DNA of 64,000 bases from Stentor coeruleus. Lineage: Eukaryota; Ciliophora; Heterotrichea; Heterotrichida; Stentoridae. The notes beneath the pieces are model-generated. The model had not been told where the DNA came from, did no database searches, and saw only the letters and a list, made by a program, of their open reading frames with translations. The translations under genes and the position numbers were made by a program. The stretch spans positions 81,638-145,637 of the forward strand of contig MPUH01000036.1 in NCBI GenBank assembly GCA_001970955.1, written 5' to 3'. Every line of letters begins with the position of its first letter. Within the stretch, counting starts at the first letter, position 1. Below, in pieces: positions 53,674 to 62,883 of the stretch.

Positions 53674-53940
53674 TTAGAACTTAAGTCTTAATTTTCTAAC
53701 AAGTTCTTCTTGAAATTTTGAAGAAACAACTCCAATTCTCTCATCATACATCTTAGGGGAACTCACATTTCTTACAAGTACTTTTGCAGACCTAAATATT
53801 TTCTTAGACTTTATAGGGGAAAGTTTAGCTCTACTAGTTTTAATTTTTTGGGTCATAGTAAGTTTAAACTGTTGTCCCACAAGCGCGAAATTTTTTATCC
53901 TCCTCTCAGTCAGAATCCCTGCTGAAATATATTCATTCAT
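53674..53940 (-). CDS. Small basic protein, 88 aa
   Basis: The 88-residue frame starts MNEYISAGILTERRIKNF and ends VRKLRLKF before TAA. About a quarter of its residues are Lys or Arg (KIKTSRAKLSPIKSKKIFRS). No domain is recognised. It lies only 26 nt upstream of the CRD-like gene on the same strand. Short length leaves doubt, but composition is not like the surrounding non-coding AT-rich DNA. Confidence 0.5.
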   Translation of the reverse strand: MNEYISAGILTERRIKNFALVGQQFKLTMTQKIKTSRAKLSPIKSKKIFRSAKVLVRNVSSPKMYDERIGVVSSKFQEELVRKLRLKF

Positions 53941-54924
53941 TATAATCTATTATCCTCATAAAGTTATTAATATCTCACTTATTAATACTTTTATTCCCTA
54001 CAAGAAATAATATAGATATTGACCTAATACCAGCGAAAAATTGTTTTCATAATGAGTTTTGCTTTTGAGACTTAACTCTTTTTTAAATCCTCCATATCGA
54101 ATAATTTGTTGAATCAAACTGCATAATATTTAAGCTTATAAATAAAGATTTTGACCTTTGAGACTCAAGATTAAGCTTNATAATATTTAAGCTTATAAAT
54201 AAAGATTTTGACCTTTGAGACTCAAGATTAAGCTTAAGGCATTGACGAAATCCAAGTTCTAATGCAAAAATATTAGTGCTTTCATGTTTCGTATATAATT
54301 TTATTTAGTTTAAGTATTATCGGAATTTTCTTATCTAAACTGAATTTCTTGTATAACTTTGGGATATTCGTGTACCATTATGTGATATATACACAATATC
54401 AGTTCTTTTTCTTCTTCAACTTTAGTTTTTATTAAAAAAAAATATTGTTAATGATTTCTGTTTCTTCTACACTCCATATATTGTATCCAATATATCATAA
54501 GGTGCGAGATAACTAACAATATAAATAAAGAGCATTATCCATACAGTGGATTATATCTGTGAAATTTTTTAGTTCCAAAGAAAGGATTTTATCGTTGAGC
54601 AGATTCTAATATTCCACCTCCCATAAAAACATTATATATTGCGTATTTATCAAATAAACAAATGAGGAAATCTATAACAAAATCAAAAAACTCAAATATA
54701 TAGTTGGGTTCTGTATTACTAAAATTAAAATTTTCCTTTCAAATTGGTCATAAAAAATGTAATACCAAAGCATCATCCATAATTTGCTTGATATGATTAT
54801 TTGATAAGCACTATGTTGATATCGATAAACCCAGAAAATATTCCCCAATACAATCAACCTCTTAAAAAAATCTAGTTTTTTTACATATTTTTTCTATAAG
54901 GATTTGTCATTTAACGTATTTTAA
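53941..54924. other. Long intergenic region with one assembly duplication
   Basis: About 980 nt between divergent genes. A 61-codon membrane-like frame on the minus strand (54672-54857) has stops on both sides in the same frame and I do not call it. Apart from the N duplication nothing is recognised. Confidence 0.4.
54123..54235. repeat. 56-nt duplication around an N
   Basis: 54123-54178 recurs exactly at 54180-54235, with a single N at 54179. Confidence 0.88.
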
Positions 54925-55884
54925 ATGAAGAGGCATACACTTAGTAGTACAGGATTACCTGTAGATTGTTCGACTAGTGTTTATAATCGTAGCTGTACAC
55001 CTGCTGAGATGAAGTTTAATAGAGGAGTTCTTCCTGGGATAAGTGACGAAGGGTGTTTTGGGAAGTTGAATTTTTCTTCGGAAAAAAAGTACTCAATTCT
55101 TAATGTCCCAAAAGTTAGAATAAGAGAAAACAGGATTTTCCGCCAGTTGAGTAATGATTTTAAGTATGTTATTGAGAATACTGAATCAGTTAGTAGGATT
55201 GAAAAGAAAAAAAAAGTGATTTTAAAGGAGAAAATATCGTTAGGTAAAGAGGGAAATATTAAGAGGACTTATAGACATAGAAGGATTGTGGGTAATGAGA
55301 ATATTAGAATCCATGAAGATAGAGGAAATAGAATCAAACTAGAAAGCGAGAGGTTTTTTGATAGGACTGAAGTTCATGAGAAAAAAAACACTAAATCGGA
55401 TATTGAGGAAATATTAGAAAGTCAAGAGTATTTGAAGAATTATAAGAAAAAGTGGAAGAAGCCAGGGATTTTTATAAACCTTTCTAATAAAGGTCAGGAA
55501 ATAGAAAAGGATGCTAGGGTGGATGATTCTGTAATCTCAGATCCAAGCCCAGTAAAAGAAATTGCCAATGAAAAACAGAGTCCTAAAAGCAAAACCCCAA
55601 CAACATCGAATAATATTTTTATATCTAATGTTCCAAGTATACTTATATTATCAGAAACCAAAGTTGGCAAAGCTATACTAGAAAAACTCCAAGAAAGTAA
55701 AAACCGTATATTAAAAAAGCCTATAAGACAAACTTCACCGAACCAGGATTTTATAGAAAAACAGATAATAAACTATAAACAAGAGTCCCTTAAAGTTTTA
55801 AAAAATACAGCTTTTCTTGCGGATAAAATCATGAAAGACATAAGATGTGGGCAAAGAAAAAAAACATCTATGTATAATAATTAA
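54925..55884 (+). CDS. Hypothetical Lys-rich protein, 319 aa
   Basis: The frame has 319 codons and starts MKRHTLSSTGLPVDCSTS. It is strongly basic, with helical charged segments (EKKKKVILKEKISLGKE, YRHRRIVGNENIRIHED) and a Ser/Pro/Thr-rich stretch (SPKSKTPTTS). No signal peptide, membrane helix or known domain is visible. It looks like a cytoskeleton-associated or nuclear protein. Its 3' end is followed by the hairpin-rich block at 56.0-56.3 kb, on which it may have no bearing. Confidence 0.6.
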   Translation: MKRHTLSSTGLPVDCSTSVYNRSCTPAEMKFNRGVLPGISDEGCFGKLNFSSEKKYSILNVPKVRIRENRIFRQLSNDFKYVIENTESVSRIEKKKKVILKEKISLGKEGNIKRTYRHRRIVGNENIRIHEDRGNRIKLESERFFDRTEVHEKKNTKSDIEEILESQEYLKNYKKKWKKPGIFINLSNKGQEIEKDARVDDSVISDPSPVKEIANEKQSPKSKTPTTSNNIFISNVPSILILSETKVGKAILEKLQESKNRILKKPIRQTSPNQDFIEKQIINYKQESLKVLKNTAFLADKIMKDIRCGQRKKTSMYNN

Positions 55885-56010
55885 CATATGCAGTGTGTTA
55901 TGGAATGTAGGAAGACTAACCAAGTGAGGACTAAAGAGACCCACAGTAATATCTTCCTAAATATTCCTAGCTTTTAAAATGCAGGTTTATATCCATAGAT
56001 TAAAAAATGG

Positions 56011-56290
56011 CTTATAATCCTAAGCTAAATCGTAAGCTTAGGAACATAAACAGAAGACAAAGCCGTGTAAGCCTTTGCATTCACGTGTCGGTCTTCTAAT
56101 ATTATCTTGAAGATATATAGTAAAATAGTATAGGTAAAATTCTCCCTTGATCCTGGGAGATATGCTTGAAGGCAGCCTTCTAAGGGTTATAGGAAACTTA
56201 ATTTTTTTTATTATTCATCGCTGTAGTGGTTTTAGCTTCACTACAATAGCACCCTTTATCAGATTTAGCTTTATCGCGAATCTGATTTTA
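56011..56290. ncRNA. Hairpin-rich block, candidate structured RNA of unknown family
   Basis: Within 280 nt there are six perfect or near-perfect hairpins: 56019-56026/56035-56042 (CCTAAGCT/AGCTTAGG), 56052-56058/56091-56097 (AGAAGAC/GTCTTCT) with an inner stem 56064-56067/56082-56085, 56141-56146/56155-56160 (TCTCCC/GGGAGA), 56168-56172/56176-56180 (GAAGG/CCTTC), 56222-56228/56239-56245 (TGTAGTG/CACTACA) and 56258-56265/56279-56286 (ATCAGATT/AATCTGAT). Base composition is less AT-biased than other spacers here. Eight Ts at 56202-56209 could end a Pol III transcript reading rightward. The long double-stem hairpin is shaped like P3 of RNase P/MRP RNA, but I could not find the conserved CR-I or CR-V sequences, so I do not assign a family. 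The strand and ends are uncertain. The rest of 55885-56587 shows no gene. Confidence 0.45.
56202..56209 (+). terminator. Possible RNA polymerase III terminator (T8)
   Basis: A run of eight Ts follows the first four hairpins of the structured block. In such AT-rich DNA a T run alone is weak evidence. Confidence 0.25.
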
Positions 56291-56587
56291 TACTTAGAAT
56301 CAAACTTAATGTAAAAAATCCTAGATTAAAATTTCCACAAATATAGACAATCTGCGCTTAAAGTGTTAGATTTCTTATCAAAAACCACTTCCACACAATT
56401 GAATAAAATTTATTAATAATTATAATCATAATCTTGAATATCCTGTATAGGTATTTTATTTATATTTTGTATAATAATTTTACCTTAATTTGTATATAAT
56501 TAAGTATTTCATCTTAAGAAAAGTTGTTAACCCTTAAACTGTATATAAGTGTTAAAATTTCTAAATAATCTAGGTTAAAGACTTGTA

Positions 56588-57190
56588 ATGGAAAGTATAA
56601 GTGTTACTATATTGAGGAAATATTCAAGTGAAAAGACAGATAAAATTACAGAGACTGCCTACTTTACCCCAGTCTATAAGGCAACAAAAGAGAGAACTCC
56701 ACAGAAAATTCCAGATAAAAAACTGATGGGCTACCAGAAAAAAAATACACAAGAAAAATTTACCCAATTAAACAAAAGCAATTATCTTAAAAAGACCCAA
56801 GTAATAAAGGATGCTAATGTAAAAATACCTTCTGAGAACTTGAGAAAAACACAAGTTCTTAGGTTTAAAGAAAAGAGAAATTCAAATAATGGCAGCTATT
56901 TGGTACCTTCATTAAAAGAGATTTTATCTAAACATAGTGATTCATATAAAAAAATCACCCAGACACTTAATGCTAGAAATACGAATTTTACAGGCTCGCC
57001 AGTTATAATCAAGTATAATTTACATAAAAAAACAGCATTAGAAAGCAAAAACCTCACAAAAACACTTAAAAGCTTAAGGTTTAATGCTGAAATCATCCCA
57101 GAAAGCACATCAAAAGGATTATCTAAAGATGACTTGAAAGCTTTTTTCAATAACCGTTCATATTCAAAATCTAGTGCTAATATTTTGTAG
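56588..57190 (+). CDS. Hypothetical Lys/Asn-rich protein, 200 aa
   Basis: The frame has 200 codons, begins MESISVTILRKYSSEKTDK and ends RSYSKSSANIL before TAG. It is basic and polar (Lys, Asn, Ser, Thr) with KKTQVI/RKTQVL-type repeats near 78 and 95. It looks disordered, and no domain is recognised. It resembles the other Lys-rich gene at 54925-55884 in composition only. Confidence 0.55.
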   Translation: MESISVTILRKYSSEKTDKITETAYFTPVYKATKERTPQKIPDKKLMGYQKKNTQEKFTQLNKSNYLKKTQVIKDANVKIPSENLRKTQVLRFKEKRNSNNGSYLVPSLKEILSKHSDSYKKITQTLNARNTNFTGSPVIIKYNLHKKTALESKNLTKTLKSLRFNAEIIPESTSKGLSKDDLKAFFNNRSYSKSSANIL

Positions 57191-57650
57191 ATTTTTTAGG
57201 CTTACTGTAGTTTTTTTTTATGAAATATTAGATTTAATAAAGGTTGCTTTAGATGGAAGAAGTTAAGGAAATTTTTTTTTTTGATGTTAATGTTTTTATT
57301 TATTTAGATATTGTGAATAGTTAAGAAGTTAAAGCTAAAGGTTTTATAAGTTAAAAAATGAGAGGTGATTATAAAGATGATGGAAGAATATGAGTATTAA
57401 TTAGATGTGAATGATTGTGGGGAGTATTTTAAGATGCATTTTAGGATAATTTTTAAGTTGGAAAACATTGATAAAGATAGTTCTTAAAAACTAATTATAT
57501 TCTTTTTATGATATTTAGATAATTTTAAACATGATTATTAAAGTCTTTTATTTGCACCCTCTTCTCCAAAATTATAATATCCTATTAGCACAAGTAAAAT
57601 CTCACATTTTTAATCTCTTAATAGCATTTTTATAACAATCTTAAACTATA
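57191..57650. other. Convergent intergenic region, no gene seen
   Basis: 460 nt between converging 3' ends, AT-rich, nothing recognised. Confidence 0.4.
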
Positions 57651-60600
57651 TTATTCATCTTTTCCAAAATTTTTCTTTGTAGGTATAAACTCTCCAAGTT
57701 TGTGTATACTCTCCACTTTCTTAGCATGCAAGTAAATCAAATAATTAAACAAAACCATAAAAAACACATATGAAAACACTAAATACCCACTGCCTACAAT
57801 CAAAAACATATCAATTTCCCTCGTATAAATCTTTTGTATATCCTCATCAATTTTATCCCTAAGTACTGTATTTGAGTTTTTATACTTCTCAATAAGTACC
57901 CTAAACTCATAATATTTTCCAGCATTATTATCCATAACCAACTCATAAGAAGTTGATATTATCTCATTTACAATCCCATAAACCCCTCCTATTCTACTTG
58001 TATCTTCTTCAAAAATTGTATTAAAAGTCCCTAAAGATAAAATCTTTCTAACATCTTCCATTAAATAAAAATCTTGTTTTTTCATAAGATCTTCTTGCAA
58101 ACTCTCAATATTTAATATAGGGATTTTCATTAAAGTATTGTTAGCATAAAGTTTATCTATAGAGTTTTCTGAATTACTTTGATAATATTCTCCAAGCCAT
58201 AGTGCTAATAATAAAGATGAATATCTTTGATCATAAATTGTAGCATAAGTCTTGAACTGAAAGCTAATTGAGGTATCTAATTGAATTTTAACATAATAAA
58301 AAACGTAAAAATAGAAACTTATAACAATAGCTATATAAATAAAAAGTCTCCATAAATAAATAAACAATTCTGAATCTTTTTTTGACTTATATTCTAGTGA
58401 AGCATCATTTTCTACTTCATATTCTATTTGTTGATGGATATCAATAAGTCTTTCTATAACCCTTCTTTTAAGTTCAGTGACTTTCCCTTTTGATACAGAT
58501 TCAAACCTTTTCCATAATATTTTATAGTTTCTATTGACTCTGAAAATACAAAAACCCATCATTAAGACACTAAGAATAACAGTTATAATACTGCTGATAG
58601 TTAATATGTTTAGTATATCATTAGCTGAAGAAAGATCACTTTTTTTACATAATGCTATACTTTTATATGAGTCTATTAACGTTGAACTTGCTAATATCCC
58701 GTTTATAAGTAAATATTTCAATGCATCTTTATCTGGTTTTCCTATAAACTCCTGCATATACGTCAAATAAGTAGTCAAAAGATCTAATAAACTATTATGT
58801 GTAAATTGGAATGTATTTGGCATATATTGCAAATTTAAAGGTTTAATCAACATATTTTCAGCTGGGCATGAAATATGGTTTTTATAATCATTTAAGTTTT
58901 TTGTCAAGTTTTTTAATGAAGAATACAGAGAATTATATGCATTCCAATCCTCGGTTAAATATAAAGGACTTTCTGTTGATAAATATATCTGCCTGGATAT
59001 AAAAGATGAATCAAGCATTTGTGAACCAGCTTCTGCTAAATCTTGTAAAAAACCATAATCGTGAATTTTGTATTTGATTTTAATAAATCCTACAATACCT
59101 GCTTGAATGCTGAGGACTATAAAAAATGATATACATGCCAAGTATTTAAAAACTGTGAACATTCCTTTAACTTTTTCAAACATAGAGTTTGAGGAAAAAT
59201 CAGACTCTTGTTTGAAATTTTCTAGCATGTGTTTGCTTACTGAAACACGTTTCATTATAGTGCTTGCTATGAGTTGATCTGAAAGATTGATTATTTGCAC
59301 TTCATTATTAGATTCTTGGACTTCTTGAGATGCAGGTTCTTTTGTTGGTTTATTATAATGCTCGAGTTTATCGTTAAAAATATCAGTATCTATAGTGTTT
59401 GTGACATCTATTTTTTGGCCAATTACATATTGCGTTTCTTGGTTGAATTTACCTTTTTTCCAGTCGATGATTTCTTCAGAGTCATTTACGAGGTATGCTA
59501 TATTAACATATTTATTCTTGATAAGCTTAAATGATTTGATAATAACAAGATTAGATTTCTGATTACCAATTGCGATAGGGTTTGAGTTCTCCATATGTAA
59601 AAATTTAATCCCATTTAAATACTGATCTAAATGTTGGTCTTTAATACTAGCACATTTTAAACCAAGTAAAAATGGGAAATTCTCACTATGATTTTGTATA
59701 AAACCTTGATTGCTGATTATCGCAATCCCTCTAGTAGTTTTTCTTTCTTTAAGAAGCACAAGAAAAAATGGAGAACTTTCTAATGCAGTACATCTTACTT
59801 GTATATAACATTCAACAAGAAAACCACTTTGTGTTTGAAGAAACAGTCCAAGTGGTAAGCGGATTTCAGCTGAGTTGCAATCAATAAGAAATCTTCGCAT
59901 ATGATTGTCGTGATTAATATCAAATGGACTTGGGACATATGTGGAAATATTATTTCCGATTATTGTAGCTTCAGGTTGACGAAGGATTTTACCGATTGTT
60001 GCATTTGCATATGTAATAATAGCAAAAGCTTTACTTGACCCACTTATAATCATAAGTCCATTTTCTTCATCAAAGTAACTAATTCTTTTAAGTTTAGATA
60101 AAGAATTACTTGCTGAGATTTCTTGTTTTTTATGAATTAAGCTCTTAGCTCGTTCTTTTTGGTTCATAATTTCTGATAAAAATCCAGAAAAGTAGTCCAT
60201 AAGAGATGTGCTGTTAGGGTAGTGAATAACTAAATCTAAATAATTTTGGTTAACCTTTGTGAGCAATTTGGCTATTTTAGGTATTAAAGTAGAAAACAAA
60301 TATCTTTTTGAGCTTTTACTATTCATGAGCTTTATAAACTCTATCAAGTAACAACAAAGCTGCATATCTTGTTTCTTAACCCTCTCAAACTTTAACCTAA
60401 AATCTAAATAATCAATATCCTCTTGATACTGAGTTTCTATCGATATAATAGCTTTCCTCAGCTTATAAATCTGAAATTCCCCATCAAGATTTTTCATTTT
60501 ATCAACTTCAGTGCCAATTTTTATCCTAGTCAAGCAATAATCATTTATAGTAAAAAAGCAAAAACTAGTATTCCAAATCATAAGAAAACAGTTTTTTCCA

Positions 60601-61784
60601 TATTGTTTTTTCTTATAGCATTCAGCAAAAGCTTCAAGAACAACTTTTTTATCAGCTAAAGGGTCTACTAACACAGACCTTAAACGTCTTTCAAATTGAT
60701 AAATGCTATTAGCTTGTATATAATCTCCTTGATTTTTTGAGATATATTCATGAACTTTTATATAAGACAATATTATAATAATTGGTTGAATAACAATATA
60801 AAGCAAAAATGGATAAGCATCATTATCAGCTAAATATCCGAAAATAAAAAATAATGAGCAGCTTGCACAGGAAATATATTTTGTTATTTTTATTGCATTA
60901 GTATATGTGCAGTAATAAGGTTGATAATTTAAATAATTCCAGCTTAAGATCAGACAAGCTAAGCCTAGACAAGCTCTAAATACTTGTTGATGATCTGCTG
61001 CGAAAAATGCATATAAAGCAGTTGCTGCGGTGTATATATAAATTTTAAGTATCTCACATATAGAATGAGATCTGCAGTAAATACTGCTTTCTGAATAAGA
61101 GTGTCTTATGTCATAACAGAAATTCCAAAATACCCAAGCTTGGATATACAGTACAGCAATCATCAATCCAACAACAACAGCTGATCCAGTAAAAGTTAGC
61201 TTATCAGAACTACCTCCATATTCCTTAACTTCTAAAATACCCATAATCGAGTACTTAAAAGCAACCCAAAATAGCGTCATTATCGGTATATAAAAAGTCT
61301 TTGAAATCATCAAAATACACTTCCTAATAATCCCTTTAATAATCAAAGTTTCCTTATGTCTAATTGTACTTATAGTAAAATAAGTCCAAAATGCTAAAAA
61401 CATAACTCCAACTGTTACTAAAGAAACATATAAACACCCAGGAATGAAATCAAAAGCCGCACAAATATTATCAAAACGAGAATACCCAAGTATTTTCCAA
61501 AAAGTTGGTAATACGCTTATAGCATTAGAAGAAGGTGGAGAGAACCATAGTAAAGCTTGAAGTTGTAAACTTTGTATTGTTGAGTTTAATAAAAAAAATA
61601 TCAGTTGCTGGCGTTTTGAAGATGAATTTTCTTGTTCATAAGGGAATATCAAGCAAAGTGAGGAGAAAATGTACTTTTTCAAAGCTTTTTTTATTTTAGG
61701 GTATACGATGTATGATTCGTGGTGAGTTGTGTCAGATGTTTCTGGTAATGAACTTTGCCACTCTTTCTCTAAAGTTGAAGACAT
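57651..61784 (-). CDS. TmcB-like multipass membrane protein with PAS domain
   Basis: This is a 1377-residue protein without interrupting introns. The N-terminal third (about 30-380) contains around ten membrane segments (VTVGVMFLAFWTYFTIST, AVVVGLMIAVLYIQAWVF). A helical linker follows. A PAS fold lies at about 560-690 (FDEENGLMIISGSSKAFAII, NATIGKILRQPEATIIGNNI, the last being the typical 'G.s......P' turn). The C-terminal third has four more membrane segments: near 875 (ISFFIVLSIQAGIVGFI), 1055, 1138 and 1321. They bracket a large extracytoplasmic region. This matches the 'tiny macrocysts B-like' PAS proteins that are abundant in ciliates and also known in Dictyostelium. Sensory or signalling function is inferred from the PAS domain; ligand and output are unknown. 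Confidence 0.85.
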   Translation of the reverse strand: MSSTLEKEWQSSLPETSDTTHHESYIVYPKIKKALKKYIFSSLCLIFPYEQENSSSKRQQLIFFLLNSTIQSLQLQALLWFSPPSSNAISVLPTFWKILGYSRFDNICAAFDFIPGCLYVSLVTVGVMFLAFWTYFTISTIRHKETLIIKGIIRKCILMISKTFYIPIMTLFWVAFKYSIMGILEVKEYGGSSDKLTFTGSAVVVGLMIAVLYIQAWVFWNFCYDIRHSYSESSIYCRSHSICEILKIYIYTAATALYAFFAADHQQVFRACLGLACLILSWNYLNYQPYYCTYTNAIKITKYISCASCSLFFIFGYLADNDAYPFLLYIVIQPIIIILSYIKVHEYISKNQGDYIQANSIYQFERRLRSVLVDPLADKKVVLEAFAECYKKKQYGKNCFLMIWNTSFCFFTINDYCLTRIKIGTEVDKMKNLDGEFQIYKLRKAIISIETQYQEDIDYLDFRLKFERVKKQDMQLCCYLIEFIKLMNSKSSKRYLFSTLIPKIAKLLTKVNQNYLDLVIHYPNSTSLMDYFSGFLSEIMNQKERAKSLIHKKQEISASNSLSKLKRISYFDEENGLMIISGSSKAFAIITYANATIGKILRQPEATIIGNNISTYVPSPFDINHDNHMRRFLIDCNSAEIRLPLGLFLQTQSGFLVECYIQVRCTALESSPFFLVLLKERKTTRGIAIISNQGFIQNHSENFPFLLGLKCASIKDQHLDQYLNGIKFLHMENSNPIAIGNQKSNLVIIKSFKLIKNKYVNIAYLVNDSEEIIDWKKGKFNQETQYVIGQKIDVTNTIDTDIFNDKLEHYNKPTKEPASQEVQESNNEVQIINLSDQLIASTIMKRVSVSKHMLENFKQESDFSSNSMFEKVKGMFTVFKYLACISFFIVLSIQAGIVGFIKIKYKIHDYGFLQDLAEAGSQMLDSSFISRQIYLSTESPLYLTEDWNAYNSLYSSLKNLTKNLNDYKNHISCPAENMLIKPLNLQYMPNTFQFTHNSLLDLLTTYLTYMQEFIGKPDKDALKYLLINGILASSTLIDSYKSIALCKKSDLSSANDILNILTISSIITVILSVLMMGFCIFRVNRNYKILWKRFESVSKGKVTELKRRVIERLIDIHQQIEYEVENDASLEYKSKKDSELFIYLWRLFIYIAIVISFYFYVFYYVKIQLDTSISFQFKTYATIYDQRYSSLLLALWLGEYYQSNSENSIDKLYANNTLMKIPILNIESLQEDLMKKQDFYLMEDVRKILSLGTFNTIFEEDTSRIGGVYGIVNEIISTSYELVMDNNAGKYYEFRVLIEKYKNSNTVLRDKIDEDIQKIYTREIDMFLIVGSGYLVFSYVFFMVLFNYLIYLHAKKVESIHKLGEFIPTKKNFGKDE

Positions 61785-62883
61785 TATATAATTAGGGTAA
61801 TTAGAATGGTTTTAGAAATTAGTAATTTGGGATGAGTTTATAAAGCAAATGAAAAATTTGAGGAAACTCAGTTTGTTTATGAAATAAATGTATGGGAAAA
61901 TGTGGAAGAAGTGAGGATTTTTTATTTTTTTTGGTAACAGAAATGCATATGATAGCTGAGATGGTGGATGGGAAGTTGTAATGCAGATGAGGAAAAAAAA
62001 ATTATAACTTTTTAAGGAAATATGCTGAAAGGTGTAGATTTTTTTTTAAGTACTAAAAATTATTATAGATTTTAAAGGTATTAGGAGAGGGATTATTTTA
62101 ATATGAATAAACAGCCTATAAGTTATATATGAAAAAATACTTATATTTGAATTTATGTTATTTTTTGTGGTGAATTTTTGTATGTATAGCAATGAGTTTT
62201 TAAATTAAAGATATGCAAAATAGATGATTAGCTAGAAAAAGCAAATTCGAGTGAGATTTAGACTAAATTTTTATAGGTTTTTAATTGTATAAAAAAAATA
62301 ATATACTTTTATTGAAAAGTTAAGATGGACTAAGATGCTTGTGATATTAGTATAGGAAATAAAGCTATTTGCCTAAGATTTTTGTGTTTAGAGAATGAAC
62401 CTTGCTGTGGTTTTCACGAATATTAGTATAGTTTATTACAAATAATGTGCTTTTTATCATATAAAATGAGTATAGATAAATGATTAGTTAAAGTTAGGCT
62501 AAATTAATAAAACAAATCAACATTCTAAGTTGATTTAAAATATTTCATAAAATAACTTTTCTAAGTTTTTTTTTTAATTAATTGAAGTTTATACAAAAAA
62601 ATATTAACTTTTATTCCAAGTATATGCAAACGCCGTATTCTTAAAAACATAAAATACTTATACAAAAGGTTTTAAATAAGTTAAAAATTATTAATACATA
62701 AACAATATTCATAACTATTTGCAATAAGTTTATATTTCACTTTAAAACCCTAATACACATAATCACATTATAAAAAAGCACACATAATACAATTATCTAA
62801 CATAACTATCTATACAAAAACTTGCCTTTATCATAAAAAAAAAACAGAAAATTTCATCTTAACCTCATCCATTTATCTTAAAC
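61785..62883. other. Long intergenic region, no gene seen
   Basis: About 1100 nt upstream of the PAS protein gene and downstream of the M16 gene. It is AT-rich with many A and T runs. No open frame, tRNA or strong hairpin was recognised. Confidence 0.4.

Noticed and set aside
41031-54625. A shared 13-mer ACCTCCCATAAAA in two spacers (near 41031 and 54613).
   Set aside because: A 13-mer shared within 64 kb of AT-rich DNA is expected by chance; flanks do not align well.
54672-54857. A 61-codon membrane-like frame on the minus strand, possibly a decayed receptor exon.
   Set aside because: Stops occur on both sides in the same frame, no 15-nt intron joins it to anything, and AT-rich DNA readily gives hydrophobic frames.
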